From contig NZ_QQBB01000008.1 of assembly GCF_003350535.1 (NCBI RefSeq), positions 62,001-126,000 of the forward strand: DNA of 64,000 nucleotides, in the 5' to 3' direction. A model generated the notes under the pieces. It ran no database searches. It was not told where the DNA came from and saw nothing but the letters and a program-made list of their open reading frames with translations. Numbering within the stretch: position 1 is the first letter of the stretch; each line of letters starts with the position of its first letter. Shown piece after piece: positions 11,159 through 20,443 of the stretch. A program made the translations under genes and the position numbers. This DNA is from Microvirga subterranea (lineage in GTDB: Bacteria; Pseudomonadota; Alphaproteobacteria; Rhizobiales; Beijerinckiaceae).

Positions 11159-13222
11159 TCAGATCACGAAGAAGTCCGCTTTGGTGAGGGTGGGCTTGTT
11201 GGTGAGCTTGGCGATGGCGATGGCAGCCTTCGCGCCCGAGCCGTCCTCGTCGTAGTAGAGCACGCCCGTCTTCTTGTTGTAGACGATGCGGTCGCTCGCA
11301 TCGTGCGCCTTGCTGCCGGCATAGAACGCCTTCGCCTCCAGCGCCCCCTTCTTGGCGATCTTCGTGAACACGCCACTCTTCTTCAGCCAGATCGTGTCGT
11401 CCGCCGCGTTGAAGTCGGTGATCGAGTCTACGTTGGTGCGGTTGTTGGGCCGCGTGTCGAACACGAACACGTCGCCTCCGGCCCCACCCGTGAGCACGTC
11501 CTTGCCAGCCCCGCCATAGAGCGTGTCGTTGCCCGCCTGCCCGGTGAGCGTGTTGGCACCCGATGTGCCACGCAGCACCAGGTTCACCGCCCCTGGCGTG
11601 CCGGGAGTACCAGGGTTGGTCGGGGTGCCGGGCGTGGTGTCGAGCAGGTCGGTGACAGTGATGGTGAAGCTCTGGGTGGTCTCGCCGCCCCAGGCGTCTT
11701 TGGCCGTGACGGTGACGGCGTGCTGCGTCTTGGCCTCGAAGTCGAGCGCGCGGGTGACCACCAGCTCGCCGTCGCGGATGGCGAACACCCCGTCCGGATC
11801 GGCCGCGAGGCTGTAGCTGACCGCATCCCCGTCCGCATCGGTGGCGGCAAGCTGCCCCACCACCGCGTTGGCGGCGTTCTCGGCCACGCTCATGTTGGAC
11901 AGGCCCACGGAAGCCGGCGCGCTGTTGATCAGCGCCACGGTCTTGTCGCTGAACCTGGCGAAGCGGATGTTGGTCAGGGTGTCGGTGCCGTCCTGGCCGT
12001 TGTTGTTGTGCTGGACCGTGATCGTGGCGCCGTTCTTTGTGACGGTGTAGTCGCTCGCGCGGCCGGAGAACACGGCCGTGTTGACCCCGCCGCCGCCGTC
12101 CAGCGTGTCGTTGCCCTTGCCCCCGGTGAAGGTGTTGGCGTCGGCATTGCCGATCAAGTGATCGCCGAACGAGGTGCCGATCAGCGCCTCGATGCTGATG
12201 TAGGTGTCGGCCCCGTAGGTGTTGTTCGCATAGTCCTTGTTGGCCATATTGACGAAGACGGATTGCCCGTCCGCTTCGGCGTCCTGGAACACGACCGTAT
12301 CGAAGCCGTCGCCGCCGTTCAGAATGTCGTTGCCATAGCTGCCGTCCAGCGTGTCGTTGCCGCCCCCACCCTCGAGCCTGTCGGCGCCCACCCCAGTCCT
12401 CAAGACATTCTCAACGTCATTGCCGATGAAAGTAATTGCCTGGCCTGCGCTAGTATATTGGATCGAGAGATTCTCAACATTGCGCAACGTCTCTAAACCA
12501 TGTCCCGTATCTTGCCGGTCCGTTAGCCGAAGATCGACTACAATCGCGTCTAGACCTTCAAAGACGACGGTATCGAATCCTTCTCCGCCGTCGTAGAAAT
12601 CGTTTCCGATGCCATCAAGAAAGGTTTCACCGCTCACTCCTCCATAAGCAACGTCCTCCCCACCACCGAGTGAGACAGAGCCGGTTACGGTTCCAGATCG
12701 GCCATCATAAACATCAGATCCAGCCCCACAGTTAACTTGTCCTTGTATTAGACCTGAATTGACAATATTACTAAGCCTAGAAAATGAATTAAGGCTTCCT
12801 ATCAGTTCTCCGACATTGAACAACGAAAACATACTTGCATTTGAAGAAACAGTAATCGCCGTCTTGAATGCAGGATTGACTTGTTCAGTATCGGATATTT
12901 TTCCATAATTCCATATTGCGGTCGATCCTGTTGAGAATATCCCCGAAGCTATCCCTCGTACTTCTCCACCTGCTCCAACCGTAACTGCACCGCCTGCTGC
13001 GCCTATACCAATGCCGTTCCTGTTGTCGCTTTCGACTAGGCCGTTGACGACTACTCTGTTGGTAAGATCTGTGATCGCGATGCCGTCGCCAGGCCCAGGC
13101 GCAACGGCTTTAACCCACCCTCCCTGCTCAACAATGACGGTATCGCCTGTTGCCAAGGTAAGCCCGTTGCCATTGGCGATCTCGCGGGTGTTCTGGGCGT
13201 TGATGACATAGTTCGTTGGCAT
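11159..13222 (-). CDS. Secreted RTX (hemolysin-type Ca2+-binding) protein with cadherin-like domain
   Basis: The 687-residue protein has no classical signal peptide. Residues 1-190 are a Gly/Asn/Val-rich, probably beta-helical region. RTX nonapeptide repeats follow near 285-310 (DRLEGGGGNDTLDGSYGND) and 350-375 (GKGNDTLDGGGG). A cadherin/dystroglycan-like domain spans about 440-535 (SVAENAANAVVGQLAATDAD and a DFEAKTQHAVTVTAKD strand). A Pro-Thr-Gly linker leads to a last RTX block (GQAGNDTLYGGAGKDVLTGG), and the end reads YNKKTGVLYYDEDGSG and TLTKADFFVI. Such C-termini are type I secretion signals in this group, so the protein is probably exported by an ABC/HlyD/TolC system and folds on calcium outside the cell. 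No secretion genes lie nearby. The 5' part (about 12400-13050) is clearly more AT-rich than the rest. The exact role is unknown; adhesin or S-layer-like functions are possible. Confidence 0.8.
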   Translation of the reverse strand: MPTNYVINAQNTREIANGNGLTLATGDTVIVEQGGWVKAVAPGPGDGIAITDLTNRVVVNGLVESDNRNGIGIGAAGGAVTVGAGGEVRGIASGIFSTGSTAIWNYGKISDTEQVNPAFKTAITVSSNASMFSLFNVGELIGSLNSFSRLSNIVNSGLIQGQVNCGAGSDVYDGRSGTVTGSVSLGGGEDVAYGGVSGETFLDGIGNDFYDGGEGFDTVVFEGLDAIVVDLRLTDRQDTGHGLETLRNVENLSIQYTSAGQAITFIGNDVENVLRTGVGADRLEGGGGNDTLDGSYGNDILNGGDGFDTVVFQDAEADGQSVFVNMANKDYANNTYGADTYISIEALIGTSFGDHLIGNADANTFTGGKGNDTLDGGGGVNTAVFSGRASDYTVTKNGATITVQHNNNGQDGTDTLTNIRFARFSDKTVALINSAPASVGLSNMSVAENAANAVVGQLAATDADGDAVSYSLAADPDGVFAIRDGELVVTRALDFEAKTQHAVTVTAKDAWGGETTQSFTITVTDLLDTTPGTPTNPGTPGTPGAVNLVLRGTSGANTLTGQAGNDTLYGGAGKDVLTGGAGGDVFVFDTRPNNRTNVDSITDFNAADDTIWLKKSGVFTKIAKKGALEAKAFYAGSKAHDASDRIVYNKKTGVLYYDEDGSGAKAAIAIAKLTNKPTLTKADFFVI

Positions 13223-13570
13223 GGCGGCATTCCTCCGTTGGATCGATGCGGCGGTTCAGGCATGCCGCGGATATGAGGCTGGTCCCGGCTCCTGTGCGGC
13301 TACGGCCCGAGGTAGCTCTAAGCCGATCCGCACGAGATCCAGAAACAACGTTACGTCACCAGACTTATAAACCCGCCGCTCCCGCCAACAACTCCCCATT
13401 CAAGGGGGAGCCCGGTTCCGCGACCTATAGCGAGGTCGAAATCCACCGTCCCGTTCATTTCGGCCCAAGCACCGGATCTCCGTTGGAAATCCAACGCTTG
13501 TGCCTACACCGCCCCTTGCCGTGCTCGCGCCTTGCGCGATATCCGTGACATGGCAGAGTTCCGTTAGGTA
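13223..13570. other. Intergenic region between divergent RTX and VOC genes
   Basis: This 348-bp stretch contains no convincing gene. It must hold the promoters for the RTX gene (leftward) and the VOC gene (rightward). The only discrete structure I see is a perfect palindrome, CGTTGGA-AA-TCCAACG (13481-13496), suitable for a dimeric regulator. I cannot assign promoter boxes with confidence. Confidence 0.5.
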
Positions 13571-14440
13571 GTGCCCATGCCGCGCCGCATCGATCACCTC
13601 GTCGTCGCCGTCCACGATCTCGACGAGGCGTCGGGCCTGTATCAGCGCCTCGGCTTCCAGGTCGGGGCGCGCAACCGGCACCCCTGGGGCACCGAGAACC
13701 GGCTGGTGCAGTTCGGGTCCTCGTTCATCGAGCTGATCACCGTCGGCGAGGATGCGGAGATCTCGCCGCACGGGGAGGGGACCTTCAGCTTCGGGGCCTT
13801 CGTCCGCGACTACCTCGAGCAGCGCGAGGGCCTTGCGATGCTGGTCCTCGACAGCGACGACGCCAAGGCGGATGCGGCTTCCTTCGCGCAGAAGGGCATC
13901 GGATCCTTCGAGGCGTTCTTCTTCGAGCGGCGCGGGCGTCGCCCAGACGGAACGCCGACCCATGTGGCCTTCACGCTCGCCTTCGCCCGCGACGAGGCCG
14001 CGCCCCAGGCGGCGTTCTTCGTCTGCCAGCAGCACTATCCGGAGAATTTCTGGAATCCGGAATTCCAGCGCCACGACAACAAGGCTGTCGATATCGCGGC
14101 CATCGCCTTCGTGGCCTCGCACCCGGAGCAGCACCGCACGTTTCTCGCCGCCTTCACCGGTTCGGACCCGGAGCGGATCGTCGACCACGATCTCTCGTTT
14201 CCGCTGCGGGACGCGCGCCTCGACGTGATGACGCCCGACGACGCCGCGGAGGTGTTCGGCTCGGTCGAGGTCGATCCGGGCCAGCCGTCGCTGGCGGCGT
14301 TTTCCGTCCGTGTCGAGGATATCGGACGGCAGGCCCGGTGGCTCGATGCCGCCGAGGTTCCCTACCAGCATATCGGCAGCCGGCTCGTCGTGCCGGCGAG
14401 CGCCGCTTTCGGTGTCGCGATCGCCTTCGAGGCAACGTAG
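13571..14440 (+). CDS. VOC-superfamily protein (glyoxalase-like domain)
   Basis: The product is 289 residues from the GTG at 13571, or 287 from the ATG at 13577; the homologous segment begins right after it at RRIDHLVVAVHDLDEASGLYQRLGF. This opening, then VGARNRHPWGTENRLVQFG and FIELITVGE, is typical of the Glyoxalase_3-like VOC domain that binds a metal with paired beta-alpha-beta-beta-beta modules. A second module occupies the C-terminal half (residues about 170-289). The substrate is unknown, as members include ring-cleavage and detoxification enzymes as well as proteins with no assigned reaction. It stands 56 bp before the DUF350 gene and may share its transcript. Confidence 0.75.
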   Translation: MPMPRRIDHLVVAVHDLDEASGLYQRLGFQVGARNRHPWGTENRLVQFGSSFIELITVGEDAEISPHGEGTFSFGAFVRDYLEQREGLAMLVLDSDDAKADAASFAQKGIGSFEAFFFERRGRRPDGTPTHVAFTLAFARDEAAPQAAFFVCQQHYPENFWNPEFQRHDNKAVDIAAIAFVASHPEQHRTFLAAFTGSDPERIVDHDLSFPLRDARLDVMTPDDAAEVFGSVEVDPGQPSLAAFSVRVEDIGRQARWLDAAEVPYQHIGSRLVVPASAAFGVAIAFEAT

Positions 14441-14496
14441 TATCGGGTGCGATTCGCGAAAAACGATCAAAAGCGGCTTTGGGGGCCTTCGACAAC

Positions 14497-14895
14497 ATGA
14501 CCTATTTGGCGGACCTGACCAGTTTCCTGGTCTTCTTCGTCCTCGCGACCGTGCTCGTGGCGCTCTACCTCGCCATCTACACGCTCGCCACCATGCACAA
14601 CGAGTTCGCGCTGATCCGGCAGAACGTGATCTCGGCCGCGACGGCGCTCGGCTTCAGCCTCGTGGGCTTCGCGCTTCCGCTGGCGAGCGCCATCGTGCAT
14701 GCGCAGACCATCGTCGACTGCCTTGTCTGGGGGCTCGTGGCGCTCGCGGTGCAGATCCTGGTCTACTGGCTCGTGCGCATCATCATGCCGAACCTGTCCC
14801 AGCGCATCGCCGCCGGCGAGATGGCGGCCGCGCTTTTCCTGGGCGCCGCCTCCCTGTCGGCCGGAATCATCAACGCGGCCGCGATGACGTTCTGA
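14497..14895 (+). CDS. DUF350 inner-membrane protein
   Basis: The 132-residue protein begins MTYLADLTSFLVFF and contains four predicted membrane helices, at about residues 8-30, 46-64, 74-96 and 106-126. The arrangement and the segments LIRQNVISAATALGFSLVGF and IVDCLVWG match the DUF350 family (E. coli YjfL type), whose molecular function is not established. I chose this ATG because in-frame sequence further upstream runs through the preceding VOC gene and lacks family similarity. An extragenic palindrome follows its stop. Confidence 0.8.
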   Translation: MTYLADLTSFLVFFVLATVLVALYLAIYTLATMHNEFALIRQNVISAATALGFSLVGFALPLASAIVHAQTIVDCLVWGLVALAVQILVYWLVRIIMPNLSQRIAAGEMAAALFLGAASLSAGIINAAAMTF

Positions 14896-14899
14896 CCTA

Positions 14900-15001
14900 G
14901 TGTCATCCCCGGCGGCTCGAAGAGCCGGGAAGGGGATCCATTGATCCGCGTGGCGCCATGGATTCCCTTCCCCTCCGCTTCGCTTCGGTCTGGAATGACA
15001 C
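14900..15001. repeat. Palindromic extragenic element, copy 1
   Basis: This roughly 102-bp element sits between the DUF350 gene and kdsA. Its outer ends, GTGTCATCCC and GGAATGACAC, are inverted with one mismatch. An inner pair, GGGAAGGGGATCCA (14927-14940) and TGGATTCCCTTCCC (14959-14972), is also inverted with one mismatch. The ends resemble those of the element at 24857-24961, suggesting a dispersed family able to form long hairpins in RNA or cruciforms in DNA. Confidence 0.7.
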
Positions 15002-15045
15002 CGAAACACTTCCCGTCCGGCCCCAAAAAGGCTAGGGGAGCGCGC

Positions 15046-15894
15046 ATGACCGACACCGCATCCCGTTCCGCCGTCGTCGAGGCCGGCTCCGTCCGCTTCG
15101 GCAACCACCTGCCGCTCAGCATCATCGCCGGGCCCTGCGCCATGGAGAGCCGCGACCACGCGCTCGAAACGGCCTCGGCCCTCAAGGAGATGGCAGGGAG
15201 GCTCGGGATCGGTCTCGTCTACAAGTCGTCCTTCGACAAGGCGAACCGGACGTCGATCTCCAGCGCCCGCGGCATCGGGCTCGACAAGGCGCTGTCGGTC
15301 TTCGCCGAGGTGAAGGAGCGCCTCGGGCTGCCCGTCATCACCGATGTGCACGAGAATGAGCAATGCGCTCCCGTGGGCGAGGTGGCGGACATCCTCCAGA
15401 TCCCGGCCTTCCTGTGCCGTCAGACCGATCTGCTGGTCGCTGCCGCCAGGACCGGCCGGGTGGTGAACGTCAAGAAGGGCCAGTTCCTGGCTCCCTGGGA
15501 CATGGCCAACGTGGCCGAGAAGGTGAGGGCGGCCGGGAACCCGAACGTGATGCTGACCGAGCGCGGAGCCTCCTTCGGTTACAACACGCTGGTGTCGGAC
15601 ATGCGGTCGTTGCCGATCATGGCCGAGACCGGCGCGCCGGTGATCTTCGACGCGACCCATTCGGTACAGCAGCCCGGCGGCAAGGGTGCGACCTCGGGCG
15701 GCCAGCGCGAGTTCGTGCCGGTTCTGGCCCGCGCCGCCGTAGCGGTGGGCGTCGCCGGCGTGTTCATCGAGACGCACCAGGACCCGGACAAGGCGCCGTC
15801 CGATGGGCCCAACATGGTGCCTCTGCGGGAGCTCGAGGCTCTGCTCGGACGGCTCAAGGCCTTCGACGCGCTGGCCAAGGCGGGCAGAGGCTGA
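15046..15894 (+). CDS. kdsA: 3-deoxy-8-phosphooctulonate (Kdo-8-P) synthase KdsA
   Basis: KdsA condenses phosphoenolpyruvate with arabinose 5-phosphate to Kdo-8-phosphate for the lipopolysaccharide core. The 282-residue protein shows IAGPCAMES (residues 28-35), [17 protein letters not shown], the substrate-binding [24 protein letters not shown] and [18 protein letters not shown], with [16 protein letters not shown] near the end. I chose the ATG at 15046 because it follows GGGAGCG at good spacing and matches the family start. An in-frame ATG further upstream lies inside the palindromic element. Confidence 0.97.
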   Translation: MTDTASRSAVVEAGSVRFGNHLPLSIIAGPCAMESRDHALETASALKEMAGRLGIGLVYKSSFDKANRTSISSARGIGLDKALSVFAEVKERLGLPVITDVHENEQCAPVGEVADILQIPAFLCRQTDLLVAAARTGRVVNVKKGQFLAPWDMANVAEKVRAAGNPNVMLTERGASFGYNTLVSDMRSLPIMAETGAPVIFDATHSVQQPGGKGATSGGQREFVPVLARAAVAVGVAGVFIETHQDPDKAPSDGPNMVPLRELEALLGRLKAFDALAKAGRG

Positions 15895-16029
15895 GCAAGT
15901 TCCCGGGCCGCCCATGCCCTTAGGGTGGGGCAGCTTTGCATTCAGGCCGGTCGCCCTATCTCGGGCTCATGATAAGGAGCCTTCAGGCTCCGCTTCGCGG
16001 GCCACCAGACCAGGGCGCCAGTCTTCTCG

Positions 16030-17199
16030 ATGTCTCCTCGCAATCTGATCCTCATCCTCGCGACCAGCGGCTTTGCGGGGACGTTCTCGTCCCGCGCGGT
16101 CGAGCCCATGGTCGGCATCATCGCCCGCGATCTGCATTCGAGCCCGCAGACCATCGCGCTCCTGTCGGCAGCCTTCGCGCTGCCTTACGCCTTCATCCAG
16201 CCCGTCCTGGGGCCGATCGGCGACGCTCTGGGCAAGGAGCGGATCATGAAGGTGGCGCTTTCGCTGCTCTTCCTGGCGCTTGCCAGCTCCTGCTTCGCGC
16301 CTGACGCCACCAGCCTGTTCGTCCTGCGCATCATTGCCGGAATGGCGGCGGGCGGAGCCGTGCCCCTGTCCATCGCGCTCATCGGCGACAGGGTCGATAT
16401 GGCGCACCGGCAGGTCGCGCTCAGCCGCTATCTCGTGGCCATCATCGTCGGACAGCTCGCCGGCTCCTCCTTCGCAGGGCTGCTGGCGGAACTGGTCGGC
16501 TGGCGCGGGGTCTTCGTGCTGTCCACCGCCATGATGGCCGTCGCGCTGGCGGCGACCGTGGTCGGGTTCCGGGGTGCCGTGCCCGGCGGCAAGTTCGACA
16601 TGGGCAACGCCCTGCGGCGCTACCGGGACATCCTGTCCAATCCACGGGCGCTGTCCCTCTTCGCCTTCGTGTTCGTCGAGGCGATCGCGATCTTCGGCAT
16701 CTTTCCCTACATCGCCCCGCTCCTCGAGGAACGGGGAGGGGGCGGCGCAGCGGAAGCCGGCTTCGCCATCGGCGGCTTCGCCGTGGGCGGCTTGGTCTAT
16801 TCCGCGCTGGTCACATGGATGCTGAGGCGTCTCGGGATCGGAAAGATCCTCGTGGGCGGAGGGCTTTTCGCGGCCGCGGCCCTCGTGGTCCTCGGCTTCG
16901 GGGGCGACTGGAAGCTCGATGCCGTCGCCCTGCTGCTGATGGGCCTCGGGTTCTACATGCTCCACAACACCTTCCAGGCCCAGGTGACGGAAGTCGCTCC
17001 GCAGGCGCGCGCCTCGGCGGTCGCGCTCCATGCCTTCTCGTTCTTCTGCGGCCAGGCCCTCGGCGTCGTGATTATGGGCATGGGCCTGCGCGGGATCGGC
17101 CTCACCGCCTCGACGGCGGTGGGGGCCGTGATCATCCTCGGCGTCGGCCTGGTCGCCTCGTTCGTCCTGAGCCGTCCCGCGCCTCAGCGCGCCCGGTAG
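16030..17199 (+). CDS. MFS transporter (drug/sugar efflux type)
   Basis: The 389-residue protein has about 12 hydrophobic helices and typical major facilitator features. [14 protein letters not shown] stands in the loop between helices 2 and 3, the place of the family signature. [22 protein letters not shown] resembles motif C of exporters, and a central loop lies near residue 190. Most likely it is an inner-membrane, proton-driven exporter, but the substrate cannot be read from the sequence. It follows kdsA by 135 bp; that gap holds a small GGAGCC/GGCTCC hairpin (15976-15991). Its 3' end overlaps the convergent queF by 16 bp. Confidence 0.85.
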   Translation: MSPRNLILILATSGFAGTFSSRAVEPMVGIIARDLHSSPQTIALLSAAFALPYAFIQPVLGPIGDALGKERIMKVALSLLFLALASSCFAPDATSLFVLRIIAGMAAGGAVPLSIALIGDRVDMAHRQVALSRYLVAIIVGQLAGSSFAGLLAELVGWRGVFVLSTAMMAVALAATVVGFRGAVPGGKFDMGNALRRYRDILSNPRALSLFAFVFVEAIAIFGIFPYIAPLLEERGGGGAAEAGFAIGGFAVGGLVYSALVTWMLRRLGIGKILVGGGLFAAAALVVLGFGGDWKLDAVALLLMGLGFYMLHNTFQAQVTEVAPQARASAVALHAFSFFCGQALGVVIMGMGLRGIGLTASTAVGAVIILGVGLVASFVLSRPAPQRAR

Positions 17200-17633
17200 G
17201 GCGCTACGCCCTGATCGGGGAGCCAGAGGTTCTTCGGTAGCTCGCCCGTCTGCCAGAAGACATCGATCGGGATGCCGCCGCGAGGGTACCAGTAGCCGCC
17301 GATGCGCAGGTAACGGGGCTCCAGCAGCTCCGCGAGGCGCTTGCCGATGGCGATCGTGCAATCCTCGTGGAAGGCGCCGTGGTCGCGGAAGCTGTGCATG
17401 TAGAGCTTCAGGGACTTCGACTCGACGAGCCAGGGGCCCGGCGCATAGTCGATCACGAGAATCGCGAAATCCGGCTGGCCGGTGACCGGGCACAGCGATG
17501 TGAATTCCGGCACGGTGAAGCGGGCGAGATAGTCCGTGTCCTGGTGCGGGTTCGGCACGCGGTCGAGCTTGGCCTCCTCGGGGGAACGGGGACTGGCGCT
17601 CGCCTGCCCGAGCTGGAGATGGGTGTCCGTCAC
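17184..17633 (-). CDS. queF: NADPH-dependent 7-cyano-7-deazaguanine reductase QueF
   Basis: QueF reduces the nitrile preQ0 to preQ1 in queuosine tRNA-modification synthesis. The 149-residue protein is the short, unimodular (YkvM-type) form. The catalytic cysteine is in [12 protein letters not shown] (Cys48), with Asp55 as acid, and the QueF signature [16 protein letters not shown] covers residues 71-86, followed by FHEDCT. No preQ1 riboswitch-like element was recognised in the 129 bp shared with the divergent eno. No other queuosine gene is present in the window. Confidence 0.95.
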   Translation of the reverse strand: MTDTHLQLGQASASPRSPEEAKLDRVPNPHQDTDYLARFTVPEFTSLCPVTGQPDFAILVIDYAPGPWLVESKSLKLYMHSFRDHGAFHEDCTIAIGKRLAELLEPRYLRIGGYWYPRGGIPIDVFWQTGELPKNLWLPDQGVAPYRAR

Positions 17634-17717
17634 GGTGATTGTCCTTGGATCTGTTGTGGTGAATGCTGGCCCCGTCCTTGCTCACCTGCGGATTTCGGTC
17701 AATAAGCCCCTTCATGA

Positions 17718-19046
<1,329 letters not shown>

Positions 19047-19073
19047 GCCTTGACGGCATCATGATCTGAACCG

Positions 19074-19098
19074 AAGGGCCGCCTCGAGCGGCCCTTTT
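19074..19098 (+). terminator. Rho-independent terminator after eno
   Basis: A 9-bp stem, AAGGGCCGC (19074-19082) with GCGGCCCTT (19088-19096), has a 5-base loop (CTCGA) and continues into TTTT. It starts 28 bp after the eno stop. Confidence 0.8.
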
Positions 19099-19112
19099 CG
19101 TGACTCGGCTCT

Positions 19113-19132
19113 AGATATATAAAGATATATAA
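19113..19132 (+). promoter_or_regulatory. Tandem AT-rich decamers upstream of a secreted protein gene
   Basis: The decamer AGATATATAA occurs twice back to back (19113-19122 and 19123-19132), directly followed by TAACAAAT. This is strikingly AT-rich for the locus and lies 40 bp upstream of the next ATG, so it may contain the -10 region or a regulator site. No experimentally known motif was recognised. Confidence 0.4.
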
Positions 19133-19171
19133 TAACAAATCTCGCGCACTGCTGATGACGGAGCCAGAACC

Positions 19172-19867
19172 ATGATCTTCGATGCCCGGGTGCTCGGCTC
19201 GGTCCTGATCGCAGCATGTTTCAGCTTTTCGGCTGCAGCGGAGGCAAGCGACTTCATGATCGAGCCGGGCAGGCGTGCGGGACCGGTGACGAAGGACATG
19301 ACGGAGGCCCAGCTGAAGGCGCTCCTGCCGAAAGGGCAGGTGAAGCGGGTCCTGCAACATGTCGAGGAAGACGTCTATAACTGCGGGACCCTGATCTACG
19401 CGGGAACCGACAATGAGGCCTTCGTCAGCTGGGCCTCGATGACGAAGGACTACTGGGGCGACGACCCAAAGAACGTGAAGGAATGTGAGGGTCTCCCAGG
19501 TCCATCGAAACCTCAGGCCGTAACCATCGAGAACGACTTCTTCCGCCATCCCGAGCGGCGGAGTTCCTGGCGATCGGCCAAGGGAATCAGGCTGGGCATG
19601 AACCTCCGGGAGCTGGAGACCGCCGCTGGCCAGCCCTTCCTGTTCTCGGCCTGCCAGTGCGACTATGGCGGGGTGGTCTTCGGGGAGCCGCTGCAGCGCA
19701 CTTTCCCCAACCTAGACCTCCGGCTCTTCTACACCGACATTCCAGACGACATCAGAGCGAAATATGTGAACGAGGACGACGATTATGCTCTGAAATCGTC
19801 GGACGTGCCGCCGGCATTGGCCCGCCGAATTCTTCTCTGGAAGATCGTTGCGCGCCTCGCACGGTGA
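19172..19867 (+). CDS. Secreted hypothetical protein, possibly with two BamE-like half-domains
   Basis: I do not recognise this 231-residue protein. Residues 1-26 form a classical signal peptide ending SFSAAAEAS, so it should be exported to the periplasm. Two segments, VTKDMTEAQLKALLPKG (about 38-54) and GIRLGMNLRELETAAGQP (about 138-155), follow the pattern 'hydrophobic-x-x-GM-T-x-x-E-L-x-x-x-x-G-x-P' common in SmpA/BamE-fold proteins. A tandem of two such units is therefore possible; this is inference. Four cysteines (near residues 71, 109, 161 and 163, the last two in ACQCDYGG) could form disulfides. It stands alone between the eno terminator and ftsB. Confidence 0.6.
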   Translation: MIFDARVLGSVLIAACFSFSAAAEASDFMIEPGRRAGPVTKDMTEAQLKALLPKGQVKRVLQHVEEDVYNCGTLIYAGTDNEAFVSWASMTKDYWGDDPKNVKECEGLPGPSKPQAVTIENDFFRHPERRSSWRSAKGIRLGMNLRELETAAGQPFLFSACQCDYGGVVFGEPLQRTFPNLDLRLFYTDIPDDIRAKYVNEDDDYALKSSDVPPALARRILLWKIVARLAR

Positions 19868-19958
19868 CTTCGTCGAGCAACGCTTCAACCCCTCATTAAC
19901 CATGCCTGTGCCATGGTCGGCGTCCGGCCATCGTCCATGGCCGCGCAAGGTTTCCTAC

Positions 19959-20276
19959 ATGGTCATCCGCAGGCGCTTACGTCGATTTCTGATCCCGCTG
20001 GTGCTCTACAGCTTCGCGGCCGGCGTGGTCGGCTACTTCGTGCACCATGCCCATTCCGGCGCGCGCGGCATCGAGGCGCAGCAGCAGTTCGAGGCGCAGG
20101 CGGCCGAACTCACGAAGGAGCTCGAAGCCGTGAGAACCGAGCGTCAGGACTGGGAGCGGCGCATCGCACTGCTCCGCAGCGACCAGATCGACCGGGATCT
20201 GCTCGAGGAGCGCGCCCGCGTCATGCTCGGACGTGTGCACCGCAACGATCTCGTGATCATTCCCGGAGACCAGTGA
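19959..20276 (+). CDS. Septum formation initiator / FtsB-like (DivIC) protein
   Basis: The 105-residue protein has a basic N-terminus, one membrane helix (about residues 9-27) and a periplasmic coiled coil (about 37-75, QQQFEAQAAELTKELEAVRTE). It ends with the conserved RDLLEERARVMLGRVHRNDLVII. This is the FtsB/DivIC design, a bitopic divisome protein that pairs with FtsL and FtsQ. The chosen ATG at 19959 starts MVIRRRLRRF; longer versions lack family similarity. Its place between eno and pdhA is the usual one in Rhizobiales. Confidence 0.88.
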   Translation: MVIRRRLRRFLIPLVLYSFAAGVVGYFVHHAHSGARGIEAQQQFEAQAAELTKELEAVRTERQDWERRIALLRSDQIDRDLLEERARVMLGRVHRNDLVIIPGDQ

Positions 20277-20294
20277 ACTTATCCCAAATTTCGA

Positions 20295-20369
20295 ATTAAC
20301 TCGATTTTTGTTAATCTTGTAATTGATATATTCATCAAAGACTTGGGCGATTCACTGTAGTATTGAATC
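20295..20369. promoter_or_regulatory. AT-rich pdh operon leader with two inverted repeats
   Basis: The 167 bp before pdhA are AT-rich relative to the flanks. They contain two inverted repeats, both with a 9-base spacer: ATTAAC (20295-20300) with GTTAAT (20310-20315), and GATTCA (20349-20354) with TGAATC (20364-20369). Both are good candidates for operator or promoter elements controlling the whole pdhA-lpdA operon. The regulator is not identifiable from the window. Confidence 0.45.
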
Positions 20370-20443
20370 ACTCCTCCGACCCTCTCGATTTCCGGTTGTG
20401 ACTGCGCTACAACTTTCGTCGAGGAAACCCTTCGGAGGACCCG

